Positions 34,269-43,737 of a stretch of DNA of 64,000 nt are shown piece after piece. The stretch is from NCBI GenBank assembly GCA_964506245.1, contig CAZDKK010000007.1, positions 56,027-120,026 of the forward strand, written 5' to 3'. The translations under genes were made by a program, and so were the position numbers. A model generated the notes under the pieces. It did not search any database. It was not told the DNA's origin and saw only the letters and a list, made by a program, of their open reading frames with translations. Numbering within the stretch: the first letter of the stretch is position 1; each line of letters begins with the position of its first letter. The DNA is from CAZDKK01 sp964506245 (GTDB lineage: Bacteria; Eisenbacteria; RBG-16-71-46; CAIMUX01; WJJG01).

Positions 34269-35642
34269 ATGGGTCGTCTTGCTCGCGCCTTGCGTGCTAT
34301 TCCTCTGGCCCTGGTCGCAGTCCTGCTCTCGCCACCCTGGGAGGCCGCGCCCTACGCCCAGACCGCCGAGACCCACGTGCCACCCGTCAAGGGGTCCTTT
34401 GGCCTCGACCTCCGCTTCCGCGACGAGATGCTCCACAATACCCTCGACTTCAACACCGATGCGCAAGGCGGTCTGGCCTCCGACAGCCACTACTACCGCC
34501 TGCGCGTCCGCGCCTGGACCAAGGCCACCCTGCGCTGGGGTCCGCTCCTCAACGCGCGCGTGACGGCCGAACCCATCAAGTACGTCGATCCGTACCTCAC
34601 CCCTGCCAAGACCGAGGTCATCCTGGACAACCTCTACCTCGACGTCCCGCGCCTGCCCCTCGTGCCGGTACGCCTCCGCGTCGGGCGATTCGACTACACC
34701 CTGGGCGAAGGCCTCCTCCTCATGGACGGGGGCCCTGGCGATGGCTCGCGCAGCTACTATGAAAACGCGCTCGTGGTGGATCTCGACAATCGCGCACTGG
34801 GATTGGGCGAGGGTCTGCTTTCCCTCATCGCGATCCGCAATCTCATGCGCGACCCGATGGTGCTGGCCAACGACGCCGAGCGGCGGCTGATCGAGAAGGA
34901 TGAGACCGCCTTCGGCTTGCATGTCTCGACACCCCAATTCGGCGCGCAGCATGAAATCCTCTACCTATACAAGGAGGAGATGCGCGGCGATGCGAAAGCC
35001 TCGCCGCCCCCCGACACGCGGCTCCATACGCTGGGGTACCGCGTGACCGGCGAGCTCCCCTGGAAGATCACCGGCGCGGCCGAGGGTGCCTACCAGTTCG
35101 GCGAGCGGTTGGACTGGCGCACCGGTGAGAAGCTCGCCGACCAGCATGGCATTGGCGCATCCGGATGGGCGAGCCGCCCCCTCACGGCGCCCTTCGCCCC
35201 CACGATCAAGGTCGGGGCACTGGGTCTGTCGGGGGACGATCCGGGGACGAGCGAGTACGAGGCGTGGAGCCCGCTCTTCTCACGCTGGCCCATGTGGAGC
35301 GAGCTCTACATCTACTCGCTGATCCGGGAGGGAGGTCGCGTGGCGTATTGGCAGAATCTGATGTGCCTGCACGCCGCGCTCAGCTTGCGCTTGAGCTCGG
35401 CGCTCGGCCTGTCCTACACGTGCAGGTATCTGCGCGCGGTGCACGCCCTGCCCGCCGGGACCGCGCCGGGATTCGGGACGGGGATCGACCGCGGGGTTCT
35501 CCACATCTGGCAGCTCACGGGAACGCTGAGTCCGAACGTGTCGATGCGGCTCATTGCTGAACGACTGGCCCCTGGGGATTTCTACGCGCCTCCCCGCGAC
35601 GATGCCTACTTCGTCCGCTGGGAGATCATGGCGCAGAAGTAG
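34269..35642 (+). CDS. Outer-membrane beta-barrel, alginate-export domain family
   Basis: A 457-residue protein with a signal peptide (about 1-31) and alternating amphipathic strands throughout (YYRLRVRAWTKATLRWG, VPVRLRVGRFDYTLGEGLLL, LSLRLSSALGLSYTC), ending in the aromatic-rich strand AYFVRWEIMAQK. Motifs LDNLYLDV and VGRFDYTLGEG with an Arg-lined strand pattern match the Alginate_exp barrel family. Such barrels are anion-type porins and are not proof of alginate export. AGAAGGAG precedes the ATG. No secretion partners are adjacent. Confidence 0.78.
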   Translation: MGRLARALRAIPLALVAVLLSPPWEAAPYAQTAETHVPPVKGSFGLDLRFRDEMLHNTLDFNTDAQGGLASDSHYYRLRVRAWTKATLRWGPLLNARVTAEPIKYVDPYLTPAKTEVILDNLYLDVPRLPLVPVRLRVGRFDYTLGEGLLLMDGGPGDGSRSYYENALVVDLDNRALGLGEGLLSLIAIRNLMRDPMVLANDAERRLIEKDETAFGLHVSTPQFGAQHEILYLYKEEMRGDAKASPPPDTRLHTLGYRVTGELPWKITGAAEGAYQFGERLDWRTGEKLADQHGIGASGWASRPLTAPFAPTIKVGALGLSGDDPGTSEYEAWSPLFSRWPMWSELYIYSLIREGGRVAYWQNLMCLHAALSLRLSSALGLSYTCRYLRAVHALPAGTAPGFGTGIDRGVLHIWQLTGTLSPNVSMRLIAERLAPGDFYAPPRDDAYFVRWEIMAQK

Positions 35643-35654
35643 CGCCACCAGGCC

Positions 35655-36812
35655 TCACGCCACGCTGTTCAACCCCGGCGCACCGCGCCAGGCCACGGCC
35701 GAGTCGAGGAGGGCGAGCACGACGTTCTGTGTGAGCAGGTCATCCAGGCTCTGGGCCTTGAGCAGCTCGAGCCATCCGGCGGCAGGCGGATAGACGCCCG
35801 GACACGCGATTCCCGTCAGGTGGGCCTCCGAGGCATGGGTCAGAAGGTCCGCCACGTGCACGGTCGCCAAGATGACCTGCTGCGGATCGGCGTCCGGCGG
35901 CGTGTAGCTGGGCAGATGATGTCGCAGCAGCACGCGGCCGAGCTCTGCCGGCAGCGCCAGGGCATCGCAGAGGTCCGCGCCCAGTTGTGGATGGGAGACC
36001 CCCAGACGCGCAATCTCGCTGGCCAGGGCCGGGCTGCCACTGAAGCGAACCTGGTCGAACGCGCGCGCGCGATCCGGCCAGCAGGCGAGCGCGAGCATCT
36101 TGCCGACGTCGTGCAACAGCCCGGCCGTGAGGACGGTATCCGTCCGCACCAGCCCCGCGCTTGCGCACAAGGCCTGGGCGGTGCGTGCGACGGTGAAGGC
36201 GTGTTGCCACTGCCGCTCGAACGCGCGCGCCGTCATGCTGCTGGAAGGACGGATCCCATCCTCGAGGCACGCCCGCCAGGCCTGGAGCCGCACCTCGGTG
36301 TGACCCAGGAACACCGCTGCGCGGCTGACCTGCTCGATGGGCGCTTCGAGCTGATACTCGGGACCGTTGATGTGGGCGAGAACGCGGCGCGCGATCTCCG
36401 GATCGCCCTGGATGAGCGCCGTCAGCTCACGAGGGTCCAGGCCGCTGCGCGAAAGCGCATCCAGGAGATGTCGCCGCGCGGTCAGCCTCTCGCCAACCTC
36501 CTGGAGCGCCGCGCGAGCCGCCGTTAGCTGTTTGGGATCACCGCCAACGGGTTGCGGCAGCGTCTCCGCCGGCGGCGCGGTCAGGCACCGGCCCAGGTCC
36601 AGCGCCAGCGCTCGCACGACGTGCATCCCGACGGGTGCGGCCCCGGCCGCGACGCTGCGACTCGGGGGCACTGCCCGGGGCGTGCGGCGCGCAGGCTGCG
36701 AGATCCGTTGTGCGCGCCGGCTCGCTGCACGCCTCGCGCGCATCCATGGGAGCAGCGCCGTGGCCGCCACCACGGCCACGCCCAGGGCCCCGATCAGAGC
36801 AGCCTGTGCCAT
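35655..36812 (-). CDS. Membrane-anchored HDOD-domain signalling protein
   Basis: A 385-residue protein. An N-terminal transmembrane anchor (about 4-24) and a basic, Pro/Ala-rich linker precede an HDOD domain from about residue 110 (RHLLDALSRSGLDPRELTAL, DPEIARRVLAHIN, AAVFLGHTEVRLQ). Within it GLLHDVGKMLAL keeps an HD pair, and the later VHVADLLTHA is typical. HDOD proteins act in signalling linked to c-di-GMP, stress or chemotaxis without clear catalysis. Start chosen at 36812; the frame is open further upstream. Convergent with the barrel gene, with 12 bp between stops. Confidence 0.8.
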   Translation of the reverse strand: MAQAALIGALGVAVVAATALLPWMRARRAASRRAQRISQPARRTPRAVPPSRSVAAGAAPVGMHVVRALALDLGRCLTAPPAETLPQPVGGDPKQLTAARAALQEVGERLTARRHLLDALSRSGLDPRELTALIQGDPEIARRVLAHINGPEYQLEAPIEQVSRAAVFLGHTEVRLQAWRACLEDGIRPSSSMTARAFERQWQHAFTVARTAQALCASAGLVRTDTVLTAGLLHDVGKMLALACWPDRARAFDQVRFSGSPALASEIARLGVSHPQLGADLCDALALPAELGRVLLRHHLPSYTPPDADPQQVILATVHVADLLTHASEAHLTGIACPGVYPPAAGWLELLKAQSLDDLLTQNVVLALLDSAVAWRGAPGLNSVA

Positions 36813-37252
36813 CCGGATCGACTTGCCTTCCTGCGCGCTCCAGGGAACGCGCGAACTCGGCGGCGCGCGCGCAGTTCCATCCGCCATAGATAACATCGGC
36901 AGGCGACCCGCGGCGATCCAGCGACAACAGGCGGCGAACGGCTTGCCCCGGGGCTGGCCGGATTGCGCCACCACCGCTCCGCGCGCCCGCCCGCGCCGGA
37001 TCGCAGCGACGCACCACGCACCGTCCGCGCCCCGTGGGCGCTCCCAACGATCGGTGTTCCAACCCGACGCGCCAACAGGTACACTGGAATCGTCGGATCC
37101 GCCAGTGCGGCAACCGCGGTCAAGCGGCTGCCGCGCAGGGTCGATCTTGAAGAAGGCAAGCGGCGGGAGAGACCCGCTAGCCGCGCCCGCGCATGGCGCG
37201 TGAGGCCGTCGATCGGCGTTGGTTCTGAGGCATTCCGTGGGGAGGTAGTCCG
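36813..37252. other. 440-bp divergent intergenic region
   Basis: Lies between the divergent HDOD gene and rpoN. A weak plus-strand promoter, TTCCAA-N17-TACACT (37057-37085), could serve rpoN. An AT-rich spot near 36886-36899 might hold the HDOD -10. No small gene or RNA is recognised. Confidence 0.3.
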
Positions 37253-38734
37253 ATGAAGCAGACTGTTGGGCTCACCCAGGGATTGCATCTCAGACAGACT
37301 CTCGTTCTCAGCCCGCAGATGGTGCAGCAGATGAATCTTCTCGTGCTGCCCCTGCTGGACTTCAACGCTGAGATCGAGACCCTGGCCGACGACAACCCCG
37401 TCCTGGATGTGCACCCGCCGGCCGACCCCGCGCCCACGGACCAAGCGGCCGAGGTCAAGGAGCAGAAGGGCAACGATGAATGGGACGAGGGTGTCCTGCA
37501 GCGCATCGCCGAGCTCGGCGAGGAGCCGGCCGCTGGCAGCGGCACGTGGGCCGGCGGAACCTCGGGGCGCCACGACGAAGAGTTCACCGATCCCATCCTG
37601 CGCATCTCCCCGACCCGCACGCTGACCGAGGATCTGCTGGATCAGGTGCACCTGGGTCTGTCGGGCCGCGAAGAGCGCATCGGTGAGTTCCTCGTGCAGG
37701 ACATCGACTCGCGCGGCTTCCTGACGCGGTCCCTGCCGGAGCTGGCGGCGGATATCTCGGCCTGGGCCCAGGAGCCCATCCCGGAGGAGGAGCTCGCCGC
37801 CACCCTGGAGAAGCTGAAGGAGACGCTGGAACCGCCGGGCATCCTGGCTGCCAGCGTGGAAGAGTCGATCGCGCTGCAGCTCAAGCGCCACCACAAGGCG
37901 AAGTATGTCGACTTGATCGTGAAGGGCTATCAGCTCCTCGCCGCGGGCAAGGAACGCGAGCTGGATCGGTTGTGCAGCCGCGAGGGCGTGGAACCGTCGT
38001 TCGTCTTCGACGAGCTCGAGAAGCTGCACTTCGTGCCGACTTTCGGCGTGGCCGACGAGGCGTTCGACTCGAACTCCGTGAGGCCGGAGCTGATCATTCA
38101 GCGCACCTTCCCGGACCGTCTGGGCGCGGACAAGTACGAGGTCCACTACAACTCGACCGCGGTCGTCAGCCTCAGCCTCAATCCCAAGATCATCGATATG
38201 GCCCGCCGGCGCAGCTCGCTGTCGCGCGAGGAGCGCCAGTTCCTGCGGGACAAGGTGCAGAAGGCGAAGTGGCTCAAGCAAATCGTCGACGACCGCCGCA
38301 GCTTGCTCGTGCGCACCGGCGAGGCGATCGTCCGGCGCCAGTGGGAGTTCCTCGACAAGGGCCGCCGCTATCTGCGCCCCCTCACCCAGCGCGAGATCTC
38401 CGAGGAAGTCGGCCGCGACGAGAGCACCATCTCGCGCCTGATCAACGGGCGCTTCGCCGAGACTCCCCAGGGCACGCTGCCCCTGTCCGCCTTCTTCTGC
38501 CAAGCCGTCGGGCACGCCTCGGGAACCGCTGCGCGCGAGGTGCTCAAGGAGATCATGGATCAGGAGTCGAACGGCAACGCCTACACCGACGACGAGCTGG
38601 CCGAGATGATGCGGCGGCGTGGCTTCGCGATCCAGCGGCGCACGATCAACAAGTACCGCCGGATGCTGGGCGGTTACTATGCGCTCAAGCGCAGTGTTCG
38701 CCGGGCCATGAACCGCATGAACATGGTCGGGTGA
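37253..38734 (+). CDS. rpoN: RNA polymerase sigma-54 factor RpoN
   Basis: A 493-residue sigma-54. Region I is LRQTLVLSPQMVQQMNLLVLP (Gln-rich activator-responsive part), with an acidic region II (about 50-105). The core-binding domain includes VQDIDSRGFL and LEPPGILAAS. The C-terminal DNA-binding helix-turn-helix is TQREISEEVGRDESTISRLI, followed by the RpoN box variant QRRTINKYRRMLG; most homologs read ARRTVAKYR. GGGGAGG precedes the ATG. None of its usual neighbours (ribosome hibernation factor, PTS proteins, lptB) is present here. Confidence 0.95.
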   Translation: MKQTVGLTQGLHLRQTLVLSPQMVQQMNLLVLPLLDFNAEIETLADDNPVLDVHPPADPAPTDQAAEVKEQKGNDEWDEGVLQRIAELGEEPAAGSGTWAGGTSGRHDEEFTDPILRISPTRTLTEDLLDQVHLGLSGREERIGEFLVQDIDSRGFLTRSLPELAADISAWAQEPIPEEELAATLEKLKETLEPPGILAASVEESIALQLKRHHKAKYVDLIVKGYQLLAAGKERELDRLCSREGVEPSFVFDELEKLHFVPTFGVADEAFDSNSVRPELIIQRTFPDRLGADKYEVHYNSTAVVSLSLNPKIIDMARRRSSLSREERQFLRDKVQKAKWLKQIVDDRRSLLVRTGEAIVRRQWEFLDKGRRYLRPLTQREISEEVGRDESTISRLINGRFAETPQGTLPLSAFFCQAVGHASGTAAREVLKEIMDQESNGNAYTDDELAEMMRRRGFAIQRRTINKYRRMLGGYYALKRSVRRAMNRMNMVG

Positions 38735-38753
38735 TCGCGCCCGCGTTCCGGGT

Positions 38754-39287
38754 GTGCTAGGGAGTGGTGGGGAGTTGGTCTTGGTCCTTCTGCTCCTCTA
38801 CGTGGCCATCACCCTCATCGGGCTCTTCCCGTTCCAGGGCATCCCCATCCTCAACGTTGCCCTCGGGTTCCCGATCGGCGCCGCGATCGCGCACCGCGAG
38901 CTGGGGCGCCGGATGCCCCCGGCGCCGCCCAGCGGCAATTCTGCCGTCGATCCCCGCGGCGTCCTCGCAGGGGGCGCCCCTCTCGTTAGCGAGCCCGGCG
39001 CATGCCCGCGCCCCGTCATGCGCAGTGTCCTCTATTGGTCCTTCGCTACAGCCGGCATCACCCTGTTCGTCTGCTGGGTCCAGCTGCTCATGACGATCCT
39101 CCTGCTGCGGGTCGCGGGGCTGGCCTCCCCGATGGTCGCCTGGCTGCCCCTGCTCCCCTCGCCGATTCACCCCAACCTCTTCCGGGCACAGCTCTTCGCT
39201 GTCATCCTCTCGCCGGCGCTGATGGTGCTTACGACCGTGTTTGGCGGTGTTGTGACCCTGCTTCTCCGCCCCGCACCCGAATCCTAG
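38754..39287 (+). CDS. Uncharacterised multi-pass membrane protein
   Basis: A 177-residue protein with about four hydrophobic helices (ELVLVLLLLYVAITLIGLF, ILNVALGFPIGAAIA, FATAGITLFVCWVQLLMTIL, LFAVILSPALMVLTTVFGG) separated by a Pro/Gly-rich loop. I do not recognise the family. The GTG start lies 19 bp past rpoN, without a strong ribosome-binding site; TTG at 38775, preceded by GGGGAG, is an alternative. Cotranscription with rpoN is likely. Confidence 0.6.
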   Translation: MLGSGGELVLVLLLLYVAITLIGLFPFQGIPILNVALGFPIGAAIAHRELGRRMPPAPPSGNSAVDPRGVLAGGAPLVSEPGACPRPVMRSVLYWSFATAGITLFVCWVQLLMTILLLRVAGLASPMVAWLPLLPSPIHPNLFRAQLFAVILSPALMVLTTVFGGVVTLLLRPAPES

Positions 39288-39343
39288 CCATTCCAGGTAC
39301 TACGAGCTTCCGCGGGCTTACAGCGTCAACAAAATGTCGATTC

Positions 39344-39361
39344 CTGCCCGATTTCGGGCAG
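39344..39361. terminator. Perfect 18-bp inverted repeat, possible terminator
   Basis: CTGCCCGATTTCGGGCAG folds as a 7-bp stem with an ATTT loop, 57 bp after the membrane-protein stop, in a relatively AT-rich stretch. A short T-rich tail (AATGTTTGG) follows. It could equally be an operator. Confidence 0.4.
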
Positions 39362-39466
39362 AATGTTTGGAAAACTCGTCGAGATGTGGCACAGTGCGGC
39401 CGATCCCGGGCGATGGGGGTGTCCGCGGCGTGCTCCGGGGAAAGACGGTCGGGAGAGACACGGGCT

Positions 39467-39739
39467 GTGTATCTGGGGTATCTGGATGAGCCATTGATCC
39501 GTCACCTTCAAGCCCTGACGGGCCTCGAGGCGGAGATGCTCGCCAAGATCCTGGCCGAGGTGCGGGCCTGGCACTCGCGGGATCTGGTCGCCTGGGTCCG
39601 CGATCGCCACGCGGAGCTGCAGCGCCAGGGGCTCAGCAACCGCGACATCTTCCCCCGCCTGCAGGCGGAAGCGCGCGACATGCTCGTGCGGCCGGCGCCG
39701 CTCACCGAGCGGCAGCTCCGCCGGATGGTCTACGGCTAG
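39467..39739 (+). CDS. Small uncharacterised protein upstream of glmS
   Basis: A 90-residue helical, charged protein (LDEPLIRHLQALTGLEAEML, WVRDRHAELQRQGLSNRDIF, RLQAEARDML) with no match known to me. The GTG start has GGGAGAG nine bases upstream; an ATG at 39413 in the same frame would add 18 residues. Amphipathic helices and regular spacing suggest a real cytosolic gene, perhaps nucleic-acid or protein binding. It lies 41 bp before glmS. Confidence 0.55.
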   Translation: MYLGYLDEPLIRHLQALTGLEAEMLAKILAEVRAWHSRDLVAWVRDRHAELQRQGLSNRDIFPRLQAEARDMLVRPAPLTERQLRRMVYG

Positions 39740-39780
39740 GACGGCAACCGCCCGGGCGCGGGCGACAGGAGGGACTGGGC

Positions 39781-41616
39781 GTGTGCGGCATCGTCGGTTT
39801 CACCGGCCACAAGAAGGTGTCGGCCGACCTGCTCATGGAGGGCCTCAAGCGGCTCGAGTACCGCGGCTACGATTCGGCCGGTATCGCGTACCAGGTGCGC
39901 TCGAAGCTGCGTGTCCGCAAGCGGGCCGGGAAGGTCGACGACCTGTGGGCCGAATTGCCCAAGGACCTCGAGATCATCGCCGGCCTCGCACACACGCGCT
40001 GGGCCACGCACGGTGCGCCGACTGACGGCAACGCGCACCCGCACACCGATGCCTCCGGCGACATCGTAGTGGTCCACAACGGGATCATCGACAACTTCGC
40101 CGAGCTGAAGGCTGACCTCATCGCACGCGGACACAAGTTCACGTCCGACACGGACACGGAGGTCGTCGCCCACCTCATCGGCCACCACTGCACCAACGGC
40201 ACCCCCCTCGAGGACGCCGTGCGCGAGGCGCTCCGCCACGTCGAGGGCACGTATGGCCTCGCGGCCATGCACTCGACCGAACCGGGCAAGATCGTCGCCG
40301 CGCGTCGCGGATCGCCCCTGATCGTCGGCATCGGCAACGAGGGTTCCTTCCTTGCCTCCGATTCGGTTGCGATCGCCGGGCGCGCCAGCAGTGTCGTGCA
40401 CCTGCAGGACGGGGACATCGCCATCCTCACCGCGGATCACCACCAGATCCAGCGGCTGTCGGACGGCGCCAGCCTCACCCACCAGTGGAGCCCCCTCGAT
40501 GTTCAACTTGGCGTACTCGACAAGCGAGGCTATCCGCACTACATGCTGAAGGAGATCATGGAGCAGCCAGAGGCCCTGGAGACCTGCTTCCGCGGCCGCA
40601 TCGTCAAGGAGTTCGGGACCGCCAAGCTGGGCGGACTGCACATGGAGCCGCGGGACTTTCTTGAGATCGACCGCGCGCGGCTCCTGGGCTGCGGCACTTC
40701 CTACATGGCGGGTTCCGTCGGCGCCCGGATGATCAGCGACCTCTCCCGTGTCGAGACGACTTGTGAATACGCGCCGGAGTACCGCTACAGCAACCCGATC
40801 GTTCGCAAGAGCACGCTCTTCTTCGCCATTTCGCAGTCGGGCGAAACAGCCGACACGATCGCGGCCATGCGCGAGGTGCAGCGCAAGGGCGGCAAGGTGC
40901 TGGGCATCGTCAACCGCGTCGCCAGCACCGTTGCGCACGAGACAGGGGCGGGGATCTACATCCACGCCGGCTTCGAATACGCGGTCGCCTCGACCAAGAC
41001 GATGCTCAACACGATGATGGCGCTCTTTCTGTTCGCGCTGCTGCTGGGACGGATGCGCGACCTCTCGTATACACGCGGCAAACAGCTCATCGAGGAAGTC
41101 GAGCGGCTGCCGGACAAGATCCGCCGGGTGCTCGAACAGCGCGGCGAGTTCCGGGAGGCTGCCGAGCGCTTCCAATCCTCGGAGAACTTCTACTACATGG
41201 GCCGGGGCTATTCCTACCCGGTGGCCATGGAGGGTGCGCTCAAGCTGAAGGAGATCGCGTACGTCCACGCCGAGGGCTATTCGGCGGCCGAGATGAAACA
41301 CGGGCCGATCGCGCTGATCGACGAGCGCTTCGCGTCGGTCTTCGTGATCCCACGCGATTCGGTCTACCCGCGGGCCTTCGCCAACCTGCAAGAAGTGCGC
41401 GCGCGCAAGGGCCCCACGCTGTCGATCACCACGGGCGAGGCCGGTCAGCTGGAGCAGATTTCTGATCAGGTGATCGTTCTGCCCGAGACCGACGAGATCC
41501 TGGCGCCGTTCCTGACGACGGTGGCCGTCCAGCTCTTCGCCTACGAGTACGCGGTGCTGCGTGGCTGTCCGATCGACCAGCCGAAGAACCTGGCCAAGAG
41601 CGTCACCGTCGAGTAG
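39781..41616 (+). CDS. glmS: Glutamine-fructose-6-phosphate aminotransferase GlmS
   Basis: A 611-residue enzyme that makes glucosamine-6-phosphate for peptidoglycan and lipopolysaccharide. The class II glutaminase domain begins with the nucleophile Cys2 (MCGIVGF), then KRLEYRGYDSAGIA, HTRWATHG and HNGIIDN. Two SIS domains follow (LGCGTSYMAG, ISQSGETADTI, MGRGYSYPVAMEGALKLKEI) and the chain ends KNLAKSVTVE. A GTG start follows ACAGGAGGG. Length is standard. The 41-bp gap upstream is too short for a glmS ribozyme. Confidence 0.97.
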   Translation: MCGIVGFTGHKKVSADLLMEGLKRLEYRGYDSAGIAYQVRSKLRVRKRAGKVDDLWAELPKDLEIIAGLAHTRWATHGAPTDGNAHPHTDASGDIVVVHNGIIDNFAELKADLIARGHKFTSDTDTEVVAHLIGHHCTNGTPLEDAVREALRHVEGTYGLAAMHSTEPGKIVAARRGSPLIVGIGNEGSFLASDSVAIAGRASSVVHLQDGDIAILTADHHQIQRLSDGASLTHQWSPLDVQLGVLDKRGYPHYMLKEIMEQPEALETCFRGRIVKEFGTAKLGGLHMEPRDFLEIDRARLLGCGTSYMAGSVGARMISDLSRVETTCEYAPEYRYSNPIVRKSTLFFAISQSGETADTIAAMREVQRKGGKVLGIVNRVASTVAHETGAGIYIHAGFEYAVASTKTMLNTMMALFLFALLLGRMRDLSYTRGKQLIEEVERLPDKIRRVLEQRGEFREAAERFQSSENFYYMGRGYSYPVAMEGALKLKEIAYVHAEGYSAAEMKHGPIALIDERFASVFVIPRDSVYPRAFANLQEVRARKGPTLSITTGEAGQLEQISDQVIVLPETDEILAPFLTTVAVQLFAYEYAVLRGCPIDQPKNLAKSVTVE

Positions 41617-41631
41617 CCGCGGGAGGACGGC

Positions 41632-43146
41632 GTGAGCGCGGGAGCAGGGCGGGAGCGCAAGTCCGCGCCTCGGCGATCCGCCCGGGCACAGGCCGGCGAC
41701 GTGCTGGAAGGCACCGTCGTCGATCCCGGCGCGCTCGAGGCCCTCGTGGCCACGCCCGCCGGTCGCGTGCGTGTTCGCGGGGTCGTCCCCGGAGATCGTG
41801 TTCGATTGCGCGTGACCTACACAGGGCGCAACGCGATCTGGGGCGAGCTCGATCGCGTGCTATCGTCCTCGCCGCAGCGCGTGACGCACCGCTGCCCTCT
41901 CATCTTCACCTGCGGCGGCTGTCCATGGCAGGCCTGGGACCCCGCGGCGCAGCAAGCGGAGAAGCGCCGGCGTCTCGAGGCGCAGCTCCTGCCGCAGACC
42001 CGTGCGCCCGTCGCCGAGGTGCTCAGCGCGAATGCGGACTACGGCTATCGCAACAAGCATCTGGTCGCCGTGGGAGGCCAGCCGGGCGCGCTCGACTTCG
42101 GCCTCTACGCGCCACGCAGCCACCACCTCGTCCCCGCGGACGCTTGCCCCGTGCAATCGGTGGCGGGTGAGGCTGCCCTCGCGGGCATCCGCCGCGCGCT
42201 GGACGGCTTGGGGCTGGCGCCGGCCGGCGGCATGGCCCCTCGAAGGGACGGCCCCCCAGGCGCGGGGCCGCGCGGCCCCAGCCCGCGCGGGACCGGCCCG
42301 CGCAGCGCTGGACCCGGCAGCGGCTCGCTGCGCCACATCCTGGTGCGCGTCGCACCCGGCACAGGGCAGATCGGCGTCACGCTGGCCGTCCGAACCTGGC
42401 CCTGCCCGCAAGGACAAGCGCTGGGCGAGGCACTCCTCCAGGTCCCGGGCGTGGTCTCGGTCTGGGCCAATCACAGCCCCAGACCTGATTCGATCGCCCT
42501 GGGACCCAAGAGTACCCCGCTGGCGGGACACCATCGCCTGACGGCGTGCGTAGGCGAGGTGCGCTACGTGCTGACGCCGACCGCCTTCTTCCAGACCAAT
42601 ACGCCGGCGCTGCCACTCCTGGTCGAGGCGGTGGGACGAGCGCTCCCTGCGCGGATGGATCACTTGGTCGACTTGTACGCGGGGGTCGGGCTCTTCTCGC
42701 TGGCTTTCGCGCGACGCGCGGCGCACGTGACCGCCGTCGAGGCTGACCCGCGCGCCATGCGAGATCTCGCCGCGGCCGCGCGCCTGAACGGCATCGCCAC
42801 CATCGCGACGCGCGCGGGCGACGCCGCCGCCACACACATCCGCGGCCCGCGTCCCGATGCGGTGATCGTCGACCCACCGCGCGGCGGCCTGCCGATCTCT
42901 CTGATCCACCGCATCGCCGAGCGGATGGCGCCGGCGCGCGTCGTCTACGTGTCGTGCTCGCCACGGGCGCTGGCGATTGATCTCGATCGCTTCGCCGCCT
43001 GGAAGTACCGTGCCATTCACGTCCAGCCGGTGGAGATGTTCCCGCACACGCCGCACCTGGAGACCGTGGTCACCCTCGAACGCCGTTCGCCGGCTTGCGC
43101 GCCTGGCGCACCCGGCGCCGGACGGCGGCGAGCTCGCCGGGCATAA
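41632..43146 (+). CDS. RlmD/RumA-type 23S rRNA (uracil-C5)-methyltransferase
   Basis: A 504-residue TrmA-family enzyme. A TRAM domain (about 20-78) precedes the [4Fe-4S] cysteines C88, C94 and C97 (RCPLIFTCGGCPWQ) and C172 (DACPVQS). The SAM domain has FFQTNTPALPLL, VDLYAGVGLFSLAFA, VIVDPPRGGLP and the catalytic Cys in VYVSCSPRALAIDL. An unusual Pro/Arg/Gly-rich insert occupies about 199-232 between the central and catalytic regions, encoded by very GC-rich simple sequence. A GTG start 16 bp after glmS suggests cotranscription. The exact rRNA target is inferred from family. Confidence 0.88.
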   Translation: MSAGAGRERKSAPRRSARAQAGDVLEGTVVDPGALEALVATPAGRVRVRGVVPGDRVRLRVTYTGRNAIWGELDRVLSSSPQRVTHRCPLIFTCGGCPWQAWDPAAQQAEKRRRLEAQLLPQTRAPVAEVLSANADYGYRNKHLVAVGGQPGALDFGLYAPRSHHLVPADACPVQSVAGEAALAGIRRALDGLGLAPAGGMAPRRDGPPGAGPRGPSPRGTGPRSAGPGSGSLRHILVRVAPGTGQIGVTLAVRTWPCPQGQALGEALLQVPGVVSVWANHSPRPDSIALGPKSTPLAGHHRLTACVGEVRYVLTPTAFFQTNTPALPLLVEAVGRALPARMDHLVDLYAGVGLFSLAFARRAAHVTAVEADPRAMRDLAAAARLNGIATIATRAGDAAATHIRGPRPDAVIVDPPRGGLPISLIHRIAERMAPARVVYVSCSPRALAIDLDRFAAWKYRAIHVQPVEMFPHTPHLETVVTLERRSPACAPGAPGAGRRRARRA

Positions 43147-43338
43147 CAGGCCCAGGGAGAAACTGCCCCAGGCTGTGCCGTTGTCCGCTCCCTCACGCCG
43201 GATTGCTGCCCCGGGCAACAACGTAACTGCAATAACTAACGTCAAATACAGAATAGGATCTTGGGCGGAGGGACGCTGTGTACACATCGCGACCGGCACA
43301 CCCTCGCCGACGGCCGACCGACTCTCAGTCCCAGCCAG

Positions 43339-43737
43339 CTACCCGATCGTCCGGTTCTCGCTCTCGTCCTTCGAGACGTACCCGCGGTCCTGGCGCCGCG
43401 CGTTGATGGCGTTCTTCTGCATGTACATCCGGAAGACGTCCTCGGCCGAGAGCCCCATCACCTGGCAGGCGCTCACCCAGAAGTGCAGGATGTCGACCAG
43501 CTCGACCTTGAGATTCTGCTCGTCGAAGAGGTCAACCTTCGTGCGCCACCACTTCCAGTTCGTGGAATCGACCAGCTCGCTGATCTCCTGGGTCATGGCC
43601 AGGGCGTAGTTGCGCAGCCAGGTGTTTTGCAGGTCGCGGCTCCGTGGGATCTCGTCGAACACGACGAGGTGGTTCTGCTCGAAGGTGTAGCGGTTGAGCT
43701 CGTGCTGCTTCGCGAAGATCTCGTCGAGCTTGTCCAT
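43339..43737 (-). CDS. dUTP diphosphatase, all-alpha dimeric type (dUTPase_2/MazG-like)
   Basis: A 132-residue all-helical NTP pyrophosphatase. The Mg2+-binding motif appears as LAMTQEISELVDST (E-x2-E) and later KVELVDILHFWVS (E-x2-D), the pattern of dimeric dUTPases of Leishmania/Campylobacter type. WKWWRTK and NAINARRQDRGY carry base- and phosphate-binding residues. It keeps dUTP out of DNA. GAGGAG precedes the ATG. Nothing recognisable is seen in 43738-43978. Convergent with the rRNA methyltransferase. Confidence 0.85.
   Translation of the reverse strand: MDKLDEIFAKQHELNRYTFEQNHLVVFDEIPRSRDLQNTWLRNYALAMTQEISELVDSTNWKWWRTKVDLFDEQNLKVELVDILHFWVSACQVMGLSAEDVFRMYMQKNAINARRQDRGYVSKDESENRTIG

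Noticed and set aside
39388..39402. Sigma-54 promoter upstream of the small gene before glmS
   Set aside because: TGGCAC is present but the -12 GC is missing at the required spacing, so the match fails despite rpoN being close.
39740..39780. glmS ribozyme
   Set aside because: Only 41 bp lie upstream of glmS, with no resemblance to the ribozyme core.
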